Origin: Rotaria sp. Silwood1
Lineage: Eukaryota > Rotifera > Eurotatoria > Philodinida > Philodinidae
DNA length: 64,000 nucleotides
Direction: 5' to 3'
Assembly (NCBI GenBank): GCA_905250075.1
Contig: CAJNOP010000018.1
Coordinates: forward strand, 917,267-981,266
The translations under genes were made by a program, and so were the position numbers. The stretch's first letter is position 1. The number at the start of each line of letters is the position of its first letter. Below the pieces are notes generated by a model that was given only the letters and a program-made list of their open reading frames with translations, had not been told where the DNA came from and ran no database searches. Below, piece after piece: positions 37,425 to 51,116 of this stretch.

Positions 37425-40400
37425 TTAAATATCAAGAATTGCTTCATATTTTCCATCGTATGAACCTTGCCCTGTTAAAAATATTGTTATTGGTGGTTCA
37501 CCAAGTAGACCTTCGATTGATAATTGACATTCATAGGTTTGATTATGTTGAGCAGTAAAATAAATTGATATGACTTGTTGAACAGATTTATCTTTTGAAT
37601 TTAATTGAGTTGTTAATATACCACATTTGGGTTCAATTCGGAATGCTTCATAAGCATCAGGACTATTAGCATGAACTAAAATGATTTATTCATTGAGAAA
37701 ACTTTTATGTTATTCTGAACGAGCTTTGACTGATGGATTAATTTAATTAATAGAAGTTGAATTTGCGACTCCTTTTTTTTTTTTTTACTAAAATATCAGC
37801 AATTCGAAATTTGACAAGAGGTATTTTTGATATGTTCAGACAATGTTTTCGTAGTAAGGAAATCTGTTCGGCTGAAATTCTCTATTTGAGCTTCTATTTT
37901 TGCTTATACTATAGATAAAAATTCTGAAAGAGTTCGTGTTGTTAGGTCTTGTTTTTCGTGTTATGGTCATTTTAATGAACTTTCAGCTTATCGAAAGATA
38001 TCACTAGAAAAATTGTAATAAGTAGTTTCGGTTTGAACTTCTTCCCACGAATAGTTCTTATAGCATTCTGAAAGTTTCTGCTCAAAAGAACCATTGTTTC
38101 TTAAGATATCGTATGCATTTAAATTGGATTTTTGATGCAGTTCTTGTGTAAAAGTAACGTTTTTTGGAAACGTATTATCTTGGAAGAGAAACATTCGTTT
38201 GAGCTACGACTTTCAAGATTCTATAAGAATCATAAGAATTATTGTTGGGAAGAGTTTCAGGTTGAACATCTTAGTTCTGATTTTTTTCATGATGTTCTGC
38301 ATTAGACTGAAAGTTTAGTAAAATGATCATAACTCGAAAAGCAACGATTGATGGCACGAACCGTTTCAGGATTTTTACCTATCTACATTATAAGCAAAAT
38401 ATGAGCTCAAACAGATATTGTCATTTGGATTGTTAGGAAAATCAGGTGGAAAAATCAGAAAAATCTATAACAACTGAAATACGCCAAAAATATCTAGTCT
38501 CAATATTCATCCAGAACTTCTCTGTTTTGGTTTCATTCCTCATACAGCTCGGATAAAACTATGCATTCTTATTGAAAAATATTGACTCTTACAATATGAG
38601 AGCTAAAGACTATACACTCGGAATTTATTCTAAAACTTTGATGATCAGTTCCACAAGAAACGAATAACATAGTCAGAATCAGCACGAAAATCTGTACCGA
38701 ATAATATACTGAATTCTTAAAACTGGTTTCCATCATATTTCGATCTTAGACGAAACATAGATCTACGTATTCGAAAACAATACTGATGAAGATTTTCACG
38801 ACGATTGTGAATATAATTTTGAGTTGATGGCATTTTATTATCATATCGAAACAATGACGAGTGAAGTCAAAAGAAAAATTCGAAAGTTTCACTCAAAAAA
38901 CATCATTTTTATTGGTAACTGGATAAGTTTTATCGAGCTATAATAAATTTTTCTCAAATATTGAATTGTCGATACCTTAATTATAGAGGAGTTCTGGTTT
39001 GCATGGTCAATTTTTGTCAATATAGTTTATTTATTCACCATCATCAACATAGATTGTTATTATTTCTCTTTAAAATAGTTTTTTTTAGTAAATTACCTTT
39101 TCGTATTGACCATGCTGATGATGAACAAGTTAAATTTTTTAGAATAAATTCTTTTTGTCTTGTTTGTTCAAGAAAACATGTACCAAAATCAATATGATCA
39201 CAATTAACAGTTAATATTGGAAAATATAAACGAATATCAATTGGTATAATTTGTTCCATTTCATTTTGTTTAAATTTAATAGATAGTTGTTCATGCCAAT
39301 GTAGACGACGTCCATGTTCAATTGTTATTGTTTCTTCAATTTTTGATAATAATGATTCATTTTTATTTAAATTTACTGAACGAAAACGATCAATAAAATC
39401 TGATGATAAATGAAAATGACATTGTACATTAACTTTTGATTGTGATGTTAAACTTGTTAATATTGATGGTTGAATTGAAAGAAATGATGAATCTGATATA
39501 GTTAATTCAAATGGTATTGTACATTGTCGTGTATTTAATAAATTTAATGTACGTGTATATACTATTTCATGACGATTTCGATTTGATAATGTTGTTGATT
39601 TTGCTGATGCTCTTGATGAAGATTTTGTTGATGATGGTAATGTACAATTGTATAGATTAGGTTGTAATGATAATATATCACCTAATATGAAATAAAACTC
39701 AATAAAAAAAAAAAAAAACAAAATTAAAGGTGACGATTAGAGATCGTGGAGTTGGTCTCGGATCCCAACGGATTCTACCCATGGCCAGCTACAATTAACC
39801 CTATTTGTAAAGGCGACAACTATTAGCAAATAGAAGTGATGACTAATTTTATGCACCCGTGACATATGAATTATTTCGATTTTTTTGTATATTACTGCAA
39901 AAAGAGATGGGGCAGGTGCTGGTTCGGTTCTCAATTTCAGTTTTTGTGGAACCGTTGAACTTTAGGTACTGACCGTTAAAATACTAGATCGACTCCACTT
40001 CTGACTCTGGCATATTTTTTATATTTTTCTTATTCACATAGTTATAGAAGACATAGACATTGATTTACGAACCAAATATTCAGTAGCAATGATGTTGAAA
40101 ATGACGACTCTCAGATGAAATAGTCAGAAAAAGAAGCATAATCACTTATAGATATTAGAACAACTTATTAACGATGATCTTTTGTTAGATAAGCTGATAA
40201 TTCGTATTGAGAATGTAAAGAATTATGGAGAAATTAACAAAAATAATGATGATATCAATATATATATATATATGCATGATAGACATTAAATATGTTACTT
40301 TTCTGTATAAATCTGTTTTCATCTTTGTGAAATATAATCTATAGTGTACTCTAGCAAACAGCTAAGTATGGTAATAAAATAATTAAAATTCGTTTCAAGA

Positions 40401-43400
40401 GAAATAATTAAAAAATGTTTTATCAACCTGAATTCAAGATCAAAAGATTAGAGTTTTTCAAAAGATTTACTTACCAACAGGAATAGCAAATGAAAGTGCT
40501 TCAGACTCATCAACATTATAATCATCATCATTAAGTTCAACACGTAATGATGGCATTTCAAGTGATGCATGCATTTCAAATTGAATTTGTTCTTCATGTT
40601 CATAATAAATAGGTCGATGAAAACCTTGACTTGGTGAACCTTGTCTCTATAAATTGAAATATTAGGAATATATTACGGTAAGAATGTGTTTTTTTTTTCT
40701 GTTTTACTTCTTCTGATACACTTAATACACCAATCATTCTTGCATTACATTTCATTGGGTGATCTTTTATTGGACAATTGCGTGGTGTCATAGTTATATC
40801 AAGATAAAAATGTTCTCTTGGTTTAACAATCTAATAATAAATATAAATAAATAATAATTGATACAAATTAGGAAATAGATAATTTACTTTTGTTGTTGAT
40901 GAAATAGAATAAATAGCATTTGTATCAGAAGATCGTTTACCTTGATAAGGTTTAACATAAAGTTTAATCAATGGTGTTGGTTTTTCATCAATCATACTGG
41001 TCGATGAATGAGCTAACAGAGCTGAAGCTTCTCCAGAAGTTGTTTCTAAAATAGTTATTAAAATTTTATCGTTTTCTGATTTAATAAGATAATAAAAAAT
41101 TGGTAAGATGGATTTTTTTTTCGACATTTTTTTTCAATATCAAATACCGAAGATGAAGGTAACAACATACTCTTCTAGTTTATATCTTTCGTCAGACGAA
41201 CATATCAGAGATAGAACTAGTACGAACATCAGAAACCAAATCAGTAAAACTCGGAACAAAAAGTTATCTATCAATATTTATAGGTAGTTCAAATAAGGAT
41301 CGAATAGCTCTCAGTGCAAATCAAATGAACGAAAGAACTGTTCAAAACAATCAGATTGTATCACAACATCTGTTTGAATAATTCCTCTAATAGACACTAA
41401 GCTACCTGAAACATTTGGTTCTCTTTTGGAAACTAACTTTTAGTAACAGAACAAGGTTGTTTTTTTTTTAATAAGTAGAAGTATCTTTCTCAAAAATAAA
41501 ACACATATTATTACTTATCAATCTTTATATACGAACGAATAAATGAAACTAAATTTGTTAAAATTTTTTGTTTCTTACTTGTTGATATAGTTGTTTGAGA
41601 CATTAACTCATCATTATTTTCCATAATAGTTGTTTCACTTAGAAAACTATCAAATGGATTATTATCAATAACTGGTATAAGTTCAATAAGTTTTGAACTT
41701 TCTGTTGTATCTTCTGTTATATCATAAATAATCCAATCAATACGTATTGGTATATGTGAAATATTTTGCATATGAACTTTTTTTGTTATTGGTAATGAAT
41801 TATGTAACATTGAACCAAATTGTACAATAGGTAATGATGATGATTTATCATTTTTATTTGTACTTAAATATGTTTTTATTGGATTACCAGTTATATGAAC
41901 TCGAACAGGAATTTCTTTTATTGAATCCATACCATCAATCTAATCATTATATCAAAACAAAAACAAAAAATTAGCTGTTAGCAAAATCATCTTGAGATTA
42001 AAATGTGAAAACACGATATAGTTCTTCTTGCTTTATTCCAGAGATGTCCATGGCGGGGTTACCGCTGTGGCGGTGTCGGTGCAGCAGTGGCAGATTTTTT
42101 TCAGAAATCATCGCGGCACGAGAAAGATTTTTATAATGCCGTTATGGCAGCGGCGCGGCGGCGGCAACTTTTTTAGGAAGAAACTTCAAAAATTCATGAA
42201 TTAAAACAGAATATCGACGTTAATGTGTGCTATACTGTAAGACTTAACGAATGTGATTGATTAGCAGTAGCAGTTCTAGTTGGTATCAGTCACAGTCTGG
42301 AAAATGAAAGCATTTTTTGAAAAACTATCGCGGCGGTGGCGCGGCAGCTTTCCTTGGTTTTGGCCGCAACAGATTCTTAGCCGCGATAGACATCTCTGCT
42401 TTATTCTATCTACTTGGAAACACATCTTTTCATCGTAGCTCTGTAGAAATGCAACAAGGACGTAGTTCAAATATTATAACAAAGCGTTAATGATGTACGG
42501 TCTGTGAAGGGTTCGAATTTTTACCTTATATATTTTAACACTTCTTTTAGATCGCATTTCACAAACTACAGCAAAATGTTAATGTATTTACTTGAAGTTG
42601 CAAAAGATCAGTATAATCTCCCCACATAGAACTTATAACTGATAATGAGATAGTTGTTGTTTCACGTGGTGGTAATGAATAAATAGTTGATTCTGATTTA
42701 TCCAAATGAAAACCAACACCAATATCTGAATCAATAGGTTCAAAATTTTGTGTTTCTAAATTAAAATAAAATATACATTTTATTATGACAAGAAAAAGAA
42801 ACTACGATAATCATTTCTTACTACGTCCATTAGCAACTGATGAAGGCTAAATAAATAATCAATTAGTTGTGTCTTTTTTTTTCTAAATGAATTTTTTTTA
42901 TCTTACTCGTGTTTTAAACTTTGCTATTTTAGCTTTTATTCCACTTTCTATATCTGTTAAATTTGTAATAATTAATTCTAAAGATGTTTTTTGTCCTAAT
43001 GGAACATGATTAAAATCAAGTGTGAATTGTTCATCATATTGAAATATACTAAAATGAAAAAAAAAAGATCCCAATGAAAAACTGTTGAATAAAAATCAAA
43101 TGATTATAATATACTTTTGTTCATATTGAAATTCTACATTCATTGCTTTCATTAAAGCATTTAATTTAAGAAAAACGGGTTGTGCAGCATTTTGTATATA
43201 ACAAGGTATATGCCAATCATCATTTAATATTCCACATTGTTGAGGAGTAAATATTATATCAATAAAACATGGTTTACCATGATAAAGAATTCCTTGTCGA
43301 GGATTTATTTCGATTGAACATTGATTTTTATCAACACATATTGGCTTTAAAATAAAAAAAAACACAAAATTCTTTAGTTTAATTTCGAAATTATCATTTT

Positions 43401-46400
43401 TTCATACATCGCCCCATTGAAAATATGTTGGTAATCCATTTACAGCTTGTAATTCAATTTGTCGAATAACAGGAACATGAAGAAATGATTCACCAATATC
43501 AAGTTCAACTGGTGATATATAAGCACTTGGTCGTTGAATAATTGCTGTAATTTCAATAGGTCTTTAAAAAAATCAAAATCAAAATGAATAGAAAAGAAGA
43601 AAAATTAATTTTACATAGTTTTGCCATCTTCTATGATAACTTCTAAATGTTCTAATAAAGCACCTTCTTCATTGGCCAATAAACGAATAGGCATTTCATA
43701 TACTTCAATAGGTTTAAGTGTTAAATCAGTACCATTTGGTAGAGATAATAGAGATTTAGATTGATCCTAAATGAAGGAAATAGTATCATATCGATTGATC
43801 AAAACATTTTGAGACCAAATATGTTTGTGCTCTTTTCGAATATGAGTTTACAAACTTTGTATTTCGACAAAGCACTTCAATTTTCGTTTTTTCTAAATAA
43901 TCAGTTTTGAAAAATCGACAATCATTTTGTGTTGAAAGTGGTTTACTATTAAAAGTAGTTTTTCAGGTCTTTTATCATTGTTATACATTACAATATACAA
44001 ATGCGAAAAGGCAAACATTTCGCTGCACTTTTCTTCGAACAAGATATAAAAAGAAACTCATAATCCTTCCACCGTCTTTTGAACTTTCTTGTAAGCGTCT
44101 ATCCTATATTCAAAACATTTCGCAGATACGATTATGTAATGTTTTGTCATGACATCTACTGCTTGTGTTCTTCTTTTTTTCTCGAAAATTCAAACAAAAT
44201 TTTTGAATCACATACTTTATTTATTTCTTGCACTTGACATTTAGCAATAATTGGACTTAAATTTTTGATTTTGATAATTTTTTCAATTGCTTCACCATAT
44301 TCAATTAAACCAAAATCAAGTGTAGCATGATCAATTTCTAAATCAGGACCCTAAATATATGTAATAATTAAGATTTATTCAATGATATATATATGAAAAT
44401 TTCTTACAATAATTTCTGCTTCGACATGTAAATATCCATAATCATCAATTCCATCAAGTTTAAATGGTAATTCAAGTTTTGCTGGACCTACTTTTGTTCC
44501 AGTTAGAATCAATGTAAATTGGCAAGTTGCATCAGCAGCTAAATAAATAAATAAATTTATTTTTCAATACGATTAAATGAAATTTAGAAAGACATACGAA
44601 TCTCAGCAACAACTGGTTCAACATGAATAATATGTTCACCAAGCATATTTGCCCAATTAACCATTAATGGACTTATACTTGTATTAGTTAACTTTGAAAA
44701 AAGACAATAAAAAAAAAATCATGAAAGGGTCTTGTCGAATAAGATAATCGTTCTTCAATTGAAAAGGCACCTATACTATTTTGTAGAGCAACTTGCAATG
44801 CATCGAATGGTATACAAGAACATTGTCAAATTTTATTTAAAGTTACTTCAATAGATTATTGTCTTGTTTTCATTTGTGTACATCTAATAAAAGCTTTCTT
44901 GGTATTCAAAAGCTTAGGACTGTTATTAATTTCGATAGCGCTTCCGAGGATATAGGCGATTAACCCTGCAATTTTCGCAGATCAAACTCTATAAATATAT
45001 CAATTGATTGACTTCTGACTTAATATGCACCTTAGTTCAAGTGGTCAAGGAATGTCAGAAGAGGGTTTATTTTTCGAATCTTAAGAGCAAAGAAAAATAT
45101 TTGAATTTTGTGATCAATAATGTTTGAGAGAGAACGTTTCTATCCATTAATAATAAGTTTATCGTGTGCTATCATTTGACATATATGAATCTGTAGAAAG
45201 TAAAAAATGTCTTTTTTCTATTTTCAAAAGATCCATATATGTGAAATTATTAGGTGTAATGAACTTATTATTAATTCACAGAAAATTTTTCACTCAAAAA
45301 GTATTTATCACAAAACTCATAGGCTTTTCTCTACTCCTATAAATCGAAAAATTAGTCTTTTTTAAGCATTGGTTGGCCAATGTGATTAAAAAATACATCA
45401 ATTCAGAGGACAACCAATTGATATATCTGTAGAGCTTGATCTGAGAAATTTGTACGATTGGTTGCCTTTGTCCTCAGAAGCAGTATCAATCATTAGAGAT
45501 ACGTGATTGAACATGACACAAACTCTATTGATAGAACTTTAAGTAAAATTGATATGAAATCATATAGAGACATACCGAATCCTGAAAATTGACCATATCA
45601 TCCACAATTGATATAATATTCCTTAACTGATATATTGCTTCGCAGCATAGTACAACTTGATTAAAAAAGTAATTTTCTATATATCATTTGATGCATTATA
45701 AGCCACTTTGAAAAGCAACATAGGTGGCTTGTCAAATAAAGCATGGTCATCTTATTCGACAGGGTTCTGTAACTTTTAATAAATTTCACCTACTTGAAAA
45801 TCTTTTCTATATGCTAAGTTTTTATAAAGTTTATCCATAAACATAATAGCAAATGGATCAAATATATATTTAAAATTTTCGCAAATACCACGTGTTTCAA
45901 ATCGTAATACTATTCAATAGAAATGATGATACAGAATATTATTGTTTTTTTGTTGTTTAATAATTAAAATCTACCTGTATAATCAGCTATTTGAATACTT
46001 GTTGATGGCATTGATGTAGGTCTTACAGCACTACGAGGTAATAAATCTGGCGAAGGAGCTCGTTCATTAGCTAAGTGACTTATACTACCAGTAAGATTTG
46101 CACTTGGTGATGGTGTTGGATATGTTGGAGCATTTGGTACAATTAAATGAAAGACTGTATGAAAATTACCAATCTAGTATTTTTAAAATATGAACGGTTT
46201 TCAATAGATTATTTAAAAAACAAATATATATATATATATATATTGAATTACTTGTGATGGAGCAAAAATAAGACGAAAATCTACAGTTGCTAATGGTGGA
46301 AATGTTCCTCGGTTAGGTTCAACATGAAATTGTGATGTTTCACAAACGATTCTTTCAATTTCAATGGGTTGTGTTTGTCTTGCAAAATCTTCACGTGTAT

Positions 46401-49400
46401 ATAGTACTGGTTCAAGTATTGCCCATACAAATGGTAATTCAACATTTCTATTTGATAAAATAAAATTATACGAAGAAATAAATAATTAACACTTTTACGA
46501 GAGAATCATTCCAAATGATAAATCCTATTCGAGTTTGAACTTTGCACATAATTTAGATCTCACTGAAATATGAAAGACGCTCAACGCAATAAGTGTACTT
46601 ATTAATTCTCTTTAACCATTTTAGTCTATGGCATGGTATTTACCAACAAATAACGAGTAAATCGAAAGTTTCTAGACAATATACTTTGATTTAGTAACAG
46701 ACGCGCGAAAACTTTTAAAACATTGACTTAGATTTAGCATTTCGTGCTCGTTAGAAACCTGTACTCAGAATTTTTATGAGACTCATACATGAAAATATAT
46801 GAGCAAATCTTTGGGAAGGGCTTGAAAATAAAGTTGTAATCAAAGCCAGGGTACAAGCAGGTTTAGTGACGGGAAATATGATGGTACCGCATATAAAACT
46901 ACTTTCTTACTATTTTCCGCAACACTTTTTTTTGAAGTAGAACCTAGATAATGTTTGTGAATTTAATATAAGCTCAAACAACCGATATCTGTGCAGATAG
47001 TTCCCTCTGTAAGCATAGGTTGTTAAAGAACATAAAATTCTAATTCTACCCTAAAGTTTCAAAATTTCTCATGAATCTCCTAATTGGTCAAAAAATGAAG
47101 GTAAATTTCGTCTAGAAACTTTCGATTCAAAACTTTGCCTAAAGATAGCCTTACTAGTAAACACAATACCGTTGAAAGTTTCAGAGAATTCTTTATACAA
47201 GTCTATATTTAAGCAAAATTTTACCGCGAACTATCATTATTTCATTTGTTGGTATACACTGTGCTAAACATAACTCGAGTGGGAAGATCTAAGTACATTT
47301 ATCGTTTTGGTGCTGTCATATCTCATTGAAGACTATTTTATGAAGGGATTTTAAACTCAAATAGAGTTTATTATTTCGAATGAATTTCTTCGTTTATGTG
47401 ATCGAGTTTAATTATCTATTTACGTTAGATTTTTGATTGTCATCTTTTTTTGACAGTAAGAAAATGGATTTATTGAAATAAAACTAACTGAATATTGTGC
47501 TGAAATATCACGTATTTCAAGTTCATTTAAATCTACAACACCACCTTCAATATCTTCAAGACGAACTTGAATTGTTTGAGCAACACCTAAAAATAAATTC
47601 TATGATTCAATCATAAGAAATCAAATACATAAAAACAAACCTTTTAATTTATATCGTAAAATTTCACCATTATCACAAATCATAATAAATTCTTCGATAA
47701 ATTCACCAGGTAAATGAGGATTAAATGAAACATGTAATGAAAACGTATCACCTGAACGAAGATCAAGCGTTGGAGGTGCTAATTCAAATGGAGCTAATTG
47801 AACAGTTTCATTACGAGCTACAGTCTAATTAAAATAAGAATTGTTTAAATATATGATTACATAGAAAGTTCTTTATTTTTTCATTGTTTATACTTTAAAA
47901 TTGACTGCTGGCCATGATGCAGCTGGAACAATCGCAAATCGTCCTTCACCACCATCATTTCGTGCTTTAAATTCACACATTTTACGTCCACCCACAAGCC
48001 AATAACCACAATCAACCAATGATGGAACTGAAACGAATAGAATTAACATTTTGTCTACTGTTCATCATCAATCTTGTTCTTATATATATGTTGATTATAC
48101 GACCTTTTGGGTATCCTATATCCGCAAAATAATTATTTTACAATATCATCTAAAGCATCTCCTGTAACATGTGGTTTTAAATATAAAAAATGTACAGCTG
48201 TCTCTAAGGCTTTTAGTGACAGACAATGTCTTAGTTTTGTTTTAGATCATTATTAATTAACACCCATGTCGAACTGCCGACGGTAAAGTGCAGTACTCAT
48301 AAAAGACGGCAGTAGCTTTAACGGCTTTTGGTTCCAGCTGTAAACAATTGCAGAAAATATTTTCTATCCGAATTCGAATTATTTTTAGAAAGAATTTAAA
48401 TTAATCAAGAAGAAAATATTTTCAGGTGTTCAAATTAATTTAACTAACATTTATTCTAGATCTACTCGAAATACAATTCATGTTAACAATTGGAACTAAT
48501 TAAAATGTTGTGCGAATAAAAAGAAAAAACTCCGAAAACGTAATCGAAACTATTCTCTGTATTTTCATAAAAATATAAACATTCATTATTTACGTGTAAG
48601 TACTGGTGGTGGTCTTTTAGCTAATAATTTAACTGAAAATTCTGTTCCATTTGAACATTGTACAATAATTTCATCTTGAAAAACACCTAATGTATCAGGT
48701 GAAAATTTAATATTATATATAACACTTAATCCAGTAGCTACAAGTGAATGACCAGATGGATATTGAGGAAGACTAACACAAAAATATGGTGTTTTTGGTG
48801 GTACAATTCGACAACTATGTGCAACACTACTTAAATTTCGTAAACATAATGTTGTTTCATGAACATCACCAACTCGATATTGAGTAAAAATAATTTCAGA
48901 TGGAACAGCTTCAAATACAGGTAATAGAGCTGGAGGTCTAAAATATAACAAAAGAAAAAAAAAGGATAATTTAACAATTTGAGACTTTCGAAAGAATTAT
49001 CATACTTATTTGAAGGACCTGTTGTAATAAGTTGATTTTGTCGCATTTCATCAAATCGTGGATTTGTTTGATAATTAGTTAGATTATCAAGCATTTTTAA
49101 ACGAATACGACTTAAATCTCTTTCTGGTACACTTATTTGATCTTTCCATAGGGTATTTAATGCTTTCTTTTTAGTTTGATGAGTAAGTTTAGGCTAAAGT
49201 TAAGAAAAATACAAATATTTGGTTTTGAATCAAGAATAGTGAGTTGCTATTCAATAATGTCGTCAAATTTGTTATAGTTTTATTTTTGGTATTTCACTAC
49301 TACTCCTCTAATAGGAAACCGTTACATATAGTTTTTTTATTATAATTTAAAACTTTCATATAGTTTAGCTATTTGGTTCGAATCTTTGCTCCAGATATTT

Positions 49401-51116
49401 TGAAGTAGTTCTTATGAAGATCAGATACATTGAGTTTAACTCATCATTAGGCCATCTTAAACCGATATGTGTTTGAATTCATGTTAGATTAAGATGCTTA
49501 GGGAACGAAAATGTTCATGTTATTGAGCATTTGTTTCGTTTTCGATTATTTTATCGTTCTTTATTTGCTTTTTACGTTCGTGATTGAAGCTATCTCATGT
49601 ACAATCTTTTCCTAGGCATGTACAGTGTTGGTATAAATACTGGCAGTAAATCACCTACACGTGGCCCACTGAAGAGTTGAATACATTGACATTCACATTT
49701 ACCGCAACATTGAGATATCAACTCTATGAAGATATGCCTTTTTTGTAGTGGTGTATTCCGATATTTCAGCGAATAGTGCTGCCAGTGTCCACTAACTATA
49801 CTGATGAAGAAACCTCCTTAGATGTTCCGTTTTGATTTCAACGATTTTTTAGGCTTATAGAAACTAATGTTATAATAAAAATCGTAAAACTATTTGAGTT
49901 CTTACTGAAATTTAACTAAATTACTAAATATTCATTTGAAACTGTGCACATATAAAGAACTCAACTGAACTGACTTCTATAAAAAAATTCAGAAGTTCCG
50001 AAAAGCTCGAATCTCTAGAAAAAATTCGGTAGTTTAGTCAAATATCAATAAGAACCTACATTCTTTTAGGAATGTTTATTAGAATGCTATGTAGTATCTA
50101 TAGGCAAAAAAAGTGATTGAAATCGGACGTAGTTCCCACGTGAGTCAGTGACGTCATTCAACTGGAACTGTGTATCTATATCTCGTACTCGCTATCTTCT
50201 GTTAACTGTATATAATGTATTTTTTTTCTTCTATGTATTCATTGAGCAGGCATGAGACTCATTATAATTAAAACATATAATAGAAAAAAAATATATTTTA
50301 CCAATTTTTTATCATCATCCGTTACTTGTTTAACACTTTCTATGATATCTTTTGGTTTTGTTTCTTCTTTAGCTAAACATTAAATTTAAAAAAAATTTGA
50401 AATACTTAATCTTCAATACTTACATGATTGTTTAATATGTCTTTGAAGATTATAATTAAGAAAATCTCGTGGTAATATAACTTGATCTCTTGTTAATGTT
50501 TGTTCATCGACATACAGACTTGTAAGATGTGCTTCTAGAAAAACAAAAGACGAAGATATATTTTTATTTTTATTTTATTTATTAAGAATTGAATGATTTC
50601 GTACTTTCCTCTGCATCTTCATCTTCATGTGCTTGAATATGAGCTAATAAAAATGCTTGTTCATCATGTCCAATTTTTTGTAATTGATATTCTCGTTTAG
50701 CTTGAATTTCACGTAAATGTTGAACATATAAACGATGTGTTAGATCATCAACATTTCCTGATACAACTAATTTTTTAACAGTTTCGGGACGTATTGGAGT
50801 TTTGAGAAAATTTTCTCTAAAATAAATAATTGTGAATAATTAATTTCTATTCAAAAAAAAAAATATTAATTTACCCAAGTTCTCTTGAAACAACATGTGC
50901 AACAGTAGCAGTTAATGGATTATGAGGTATTTCTGGTAGAGTATGTCGTTCTTCAATATTTGGACTTCGTATTGAATTACTTGTATTTGTATTTGGACGA
51001 ACATTAGTGGATGCAGCTCGAGACTGTTGTTGAGGATATTTAGGATTGACTGGAGATGATGAATCACTTTTATGATCGATATTTGTTGGTGATACTACAA
51101 CTGTTTCACCTTCCAT
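37425..51116 (-). CDS. DLEC1: DLEC1 (CFAP81)-like ciliary protein with ASPM/SPD-2/hydin-type domains
   Basis: Large axoneme-associated protein of the DLEC1/CFAP81 family. Start ATG at 51116 (MEGETVVVSP), stop TAA at 37427-37425, in roughly 30 exons. Recognisable parts are SVPERDLSRIRLKMLDNL with NPRF (49060-49180), then an MSP/ASH-like domain with YRVGDVHETTLCLRNLSS, PPKTPYF and KRPPPVLT (48590-48940). Many further beta-sandwich segments follow, then DFGTCFLEQTRQKEFILKNL (about 39110-39180) and the C-terminal GQGSYDGKYEAILDI (37425-37480). These match vertebrate DLEC1 in order and spacing from N- to C-terminus, so I judge it an orthologue. Most introns are 50-80 bp, but several of about 0.4-1.4 kb carry fold-back elements or MITEs. 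It converges on the CARD/TPR gene, stop codons 126 bp apart. Confidence 0.88.
37819..38494. repeat. Fold-back element in the last long DLEC1 intron
   Basis: Imperfect palindrome centred near 38156. The left-arm landmarks GGTATTTTTGATATGTTCAG, TTTGAGCTTCTATTTTTGC, GAGTTCGTG, CGTGTTATGGTCATTTTA and GAACTTTCAG each have their reverse complement in the right arm, in mirror order (about 38310-38494). Right-arm segments also resemble parts of the elements at 13250-13385 and 46968-47020, suggesting one family. Confidence 0.75.
42039..42398. mobile_element. hAT-type MITE in a DLEC1 intron
   Basis: A 360-bp non-coding element with terminal inverted repeats CAGAGATGTCCATGGCGG (left) and, reverse-complemented from the right end, CAGAGATGTCTATCGCGG (16 of 18 match). 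It is flanked by a perfect 8-bp target duplication CTTTATTC (42031-42038 and 42399-42406). CAG-type ends plus 8-bp duplication are the hAT superfamily hallmark. It is rich in GCGGCGGC and GTGGCGG motifs and stands out as GC-rich against the AT-rich intron. It has no transposase, so it is non-autonomous. Confidence 0.9.
44728..45766. repeat. Fold-back element in a DLEC1 intron (about 1.04 kb)
   Basis: The terminal 13 bp TGTCGAATAAGAT (44733) are repeated inverted at the right end (ATCTTATTCGACA ending at 45761). The mirror similarity continues inward: GGCACCTAT with ATAGGTGGC, AATGCATCGAATGGTATA with TATATCATTTGATGCATT, TATATCAATTGATTGACTTC with GGACAACCAATTGATATA, and CATTAATAATAAG with CTTATTATTAATTC. 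The central loop lies near 45213. No coding capacity. Confidence 0.8.
46528..47280. repeat. Fold-back element in a DLEC1 intron
   Basis: A perfect 17-bp inverted repeat ATCGAAAGTTTCTAGAC (about 46659-46675, complement at about 47112-47128) lies inside a larger, weaker palindrome. Its outer landmarks are ATTCGAGTTTGAACTTTGCAC (46528) against the complement of GTGCTAAACATAACTCGAGT (about 47261-47280). The interior is much diverged. The segment at 46968-47020 resembles 13336-13385. Confidence 0.6.
48195..48340. mobile_element. Possible Tc1/mariner-type MITE in a DLEC1 intron
   Basis: A 146-bp stretch bounded by CAGCTG on both ends as inverted repeats, and flanked on both sides by TA (48193-48194 and 48341-48342), the usual mariner target duplication. 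Beyond the first 6 bp the terminal repeats match only in part. An internal inverted pair ACTGCCG/CGGCAGT is present. Short ends make this tentative. Confidence 0.4.
49606..49825. repeat. Weaker fold-back structure in a DLEC1 intron
   Basis: ACTGGCAGTA near 49643 is mirrored by TGCTGCCAGT near 49790, and GAGTTGA near 49675 by TCAACTC near 49719. CCTAGGCATGTACAGTG at the left has a gapped counterpart around 49805-49822. Indels are needed, so the limits are approximate. Confidence 0.45.

Noticed and set aside
42046-42390. GC-rich block in a DLEC1 intron resembling an exon or CpG island
   Set aside because: It is exactly bounded by hAT-type inverted ends and an 8-bp target duplication, and has no continuous frame, so it is a MITE.
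49370-49400. GGTTCGAATC, a tRNA B-box-like string
   Set aside because: Isolated match with no A box upstream and no acceptor stem, lying inside a DLEC1 intron.
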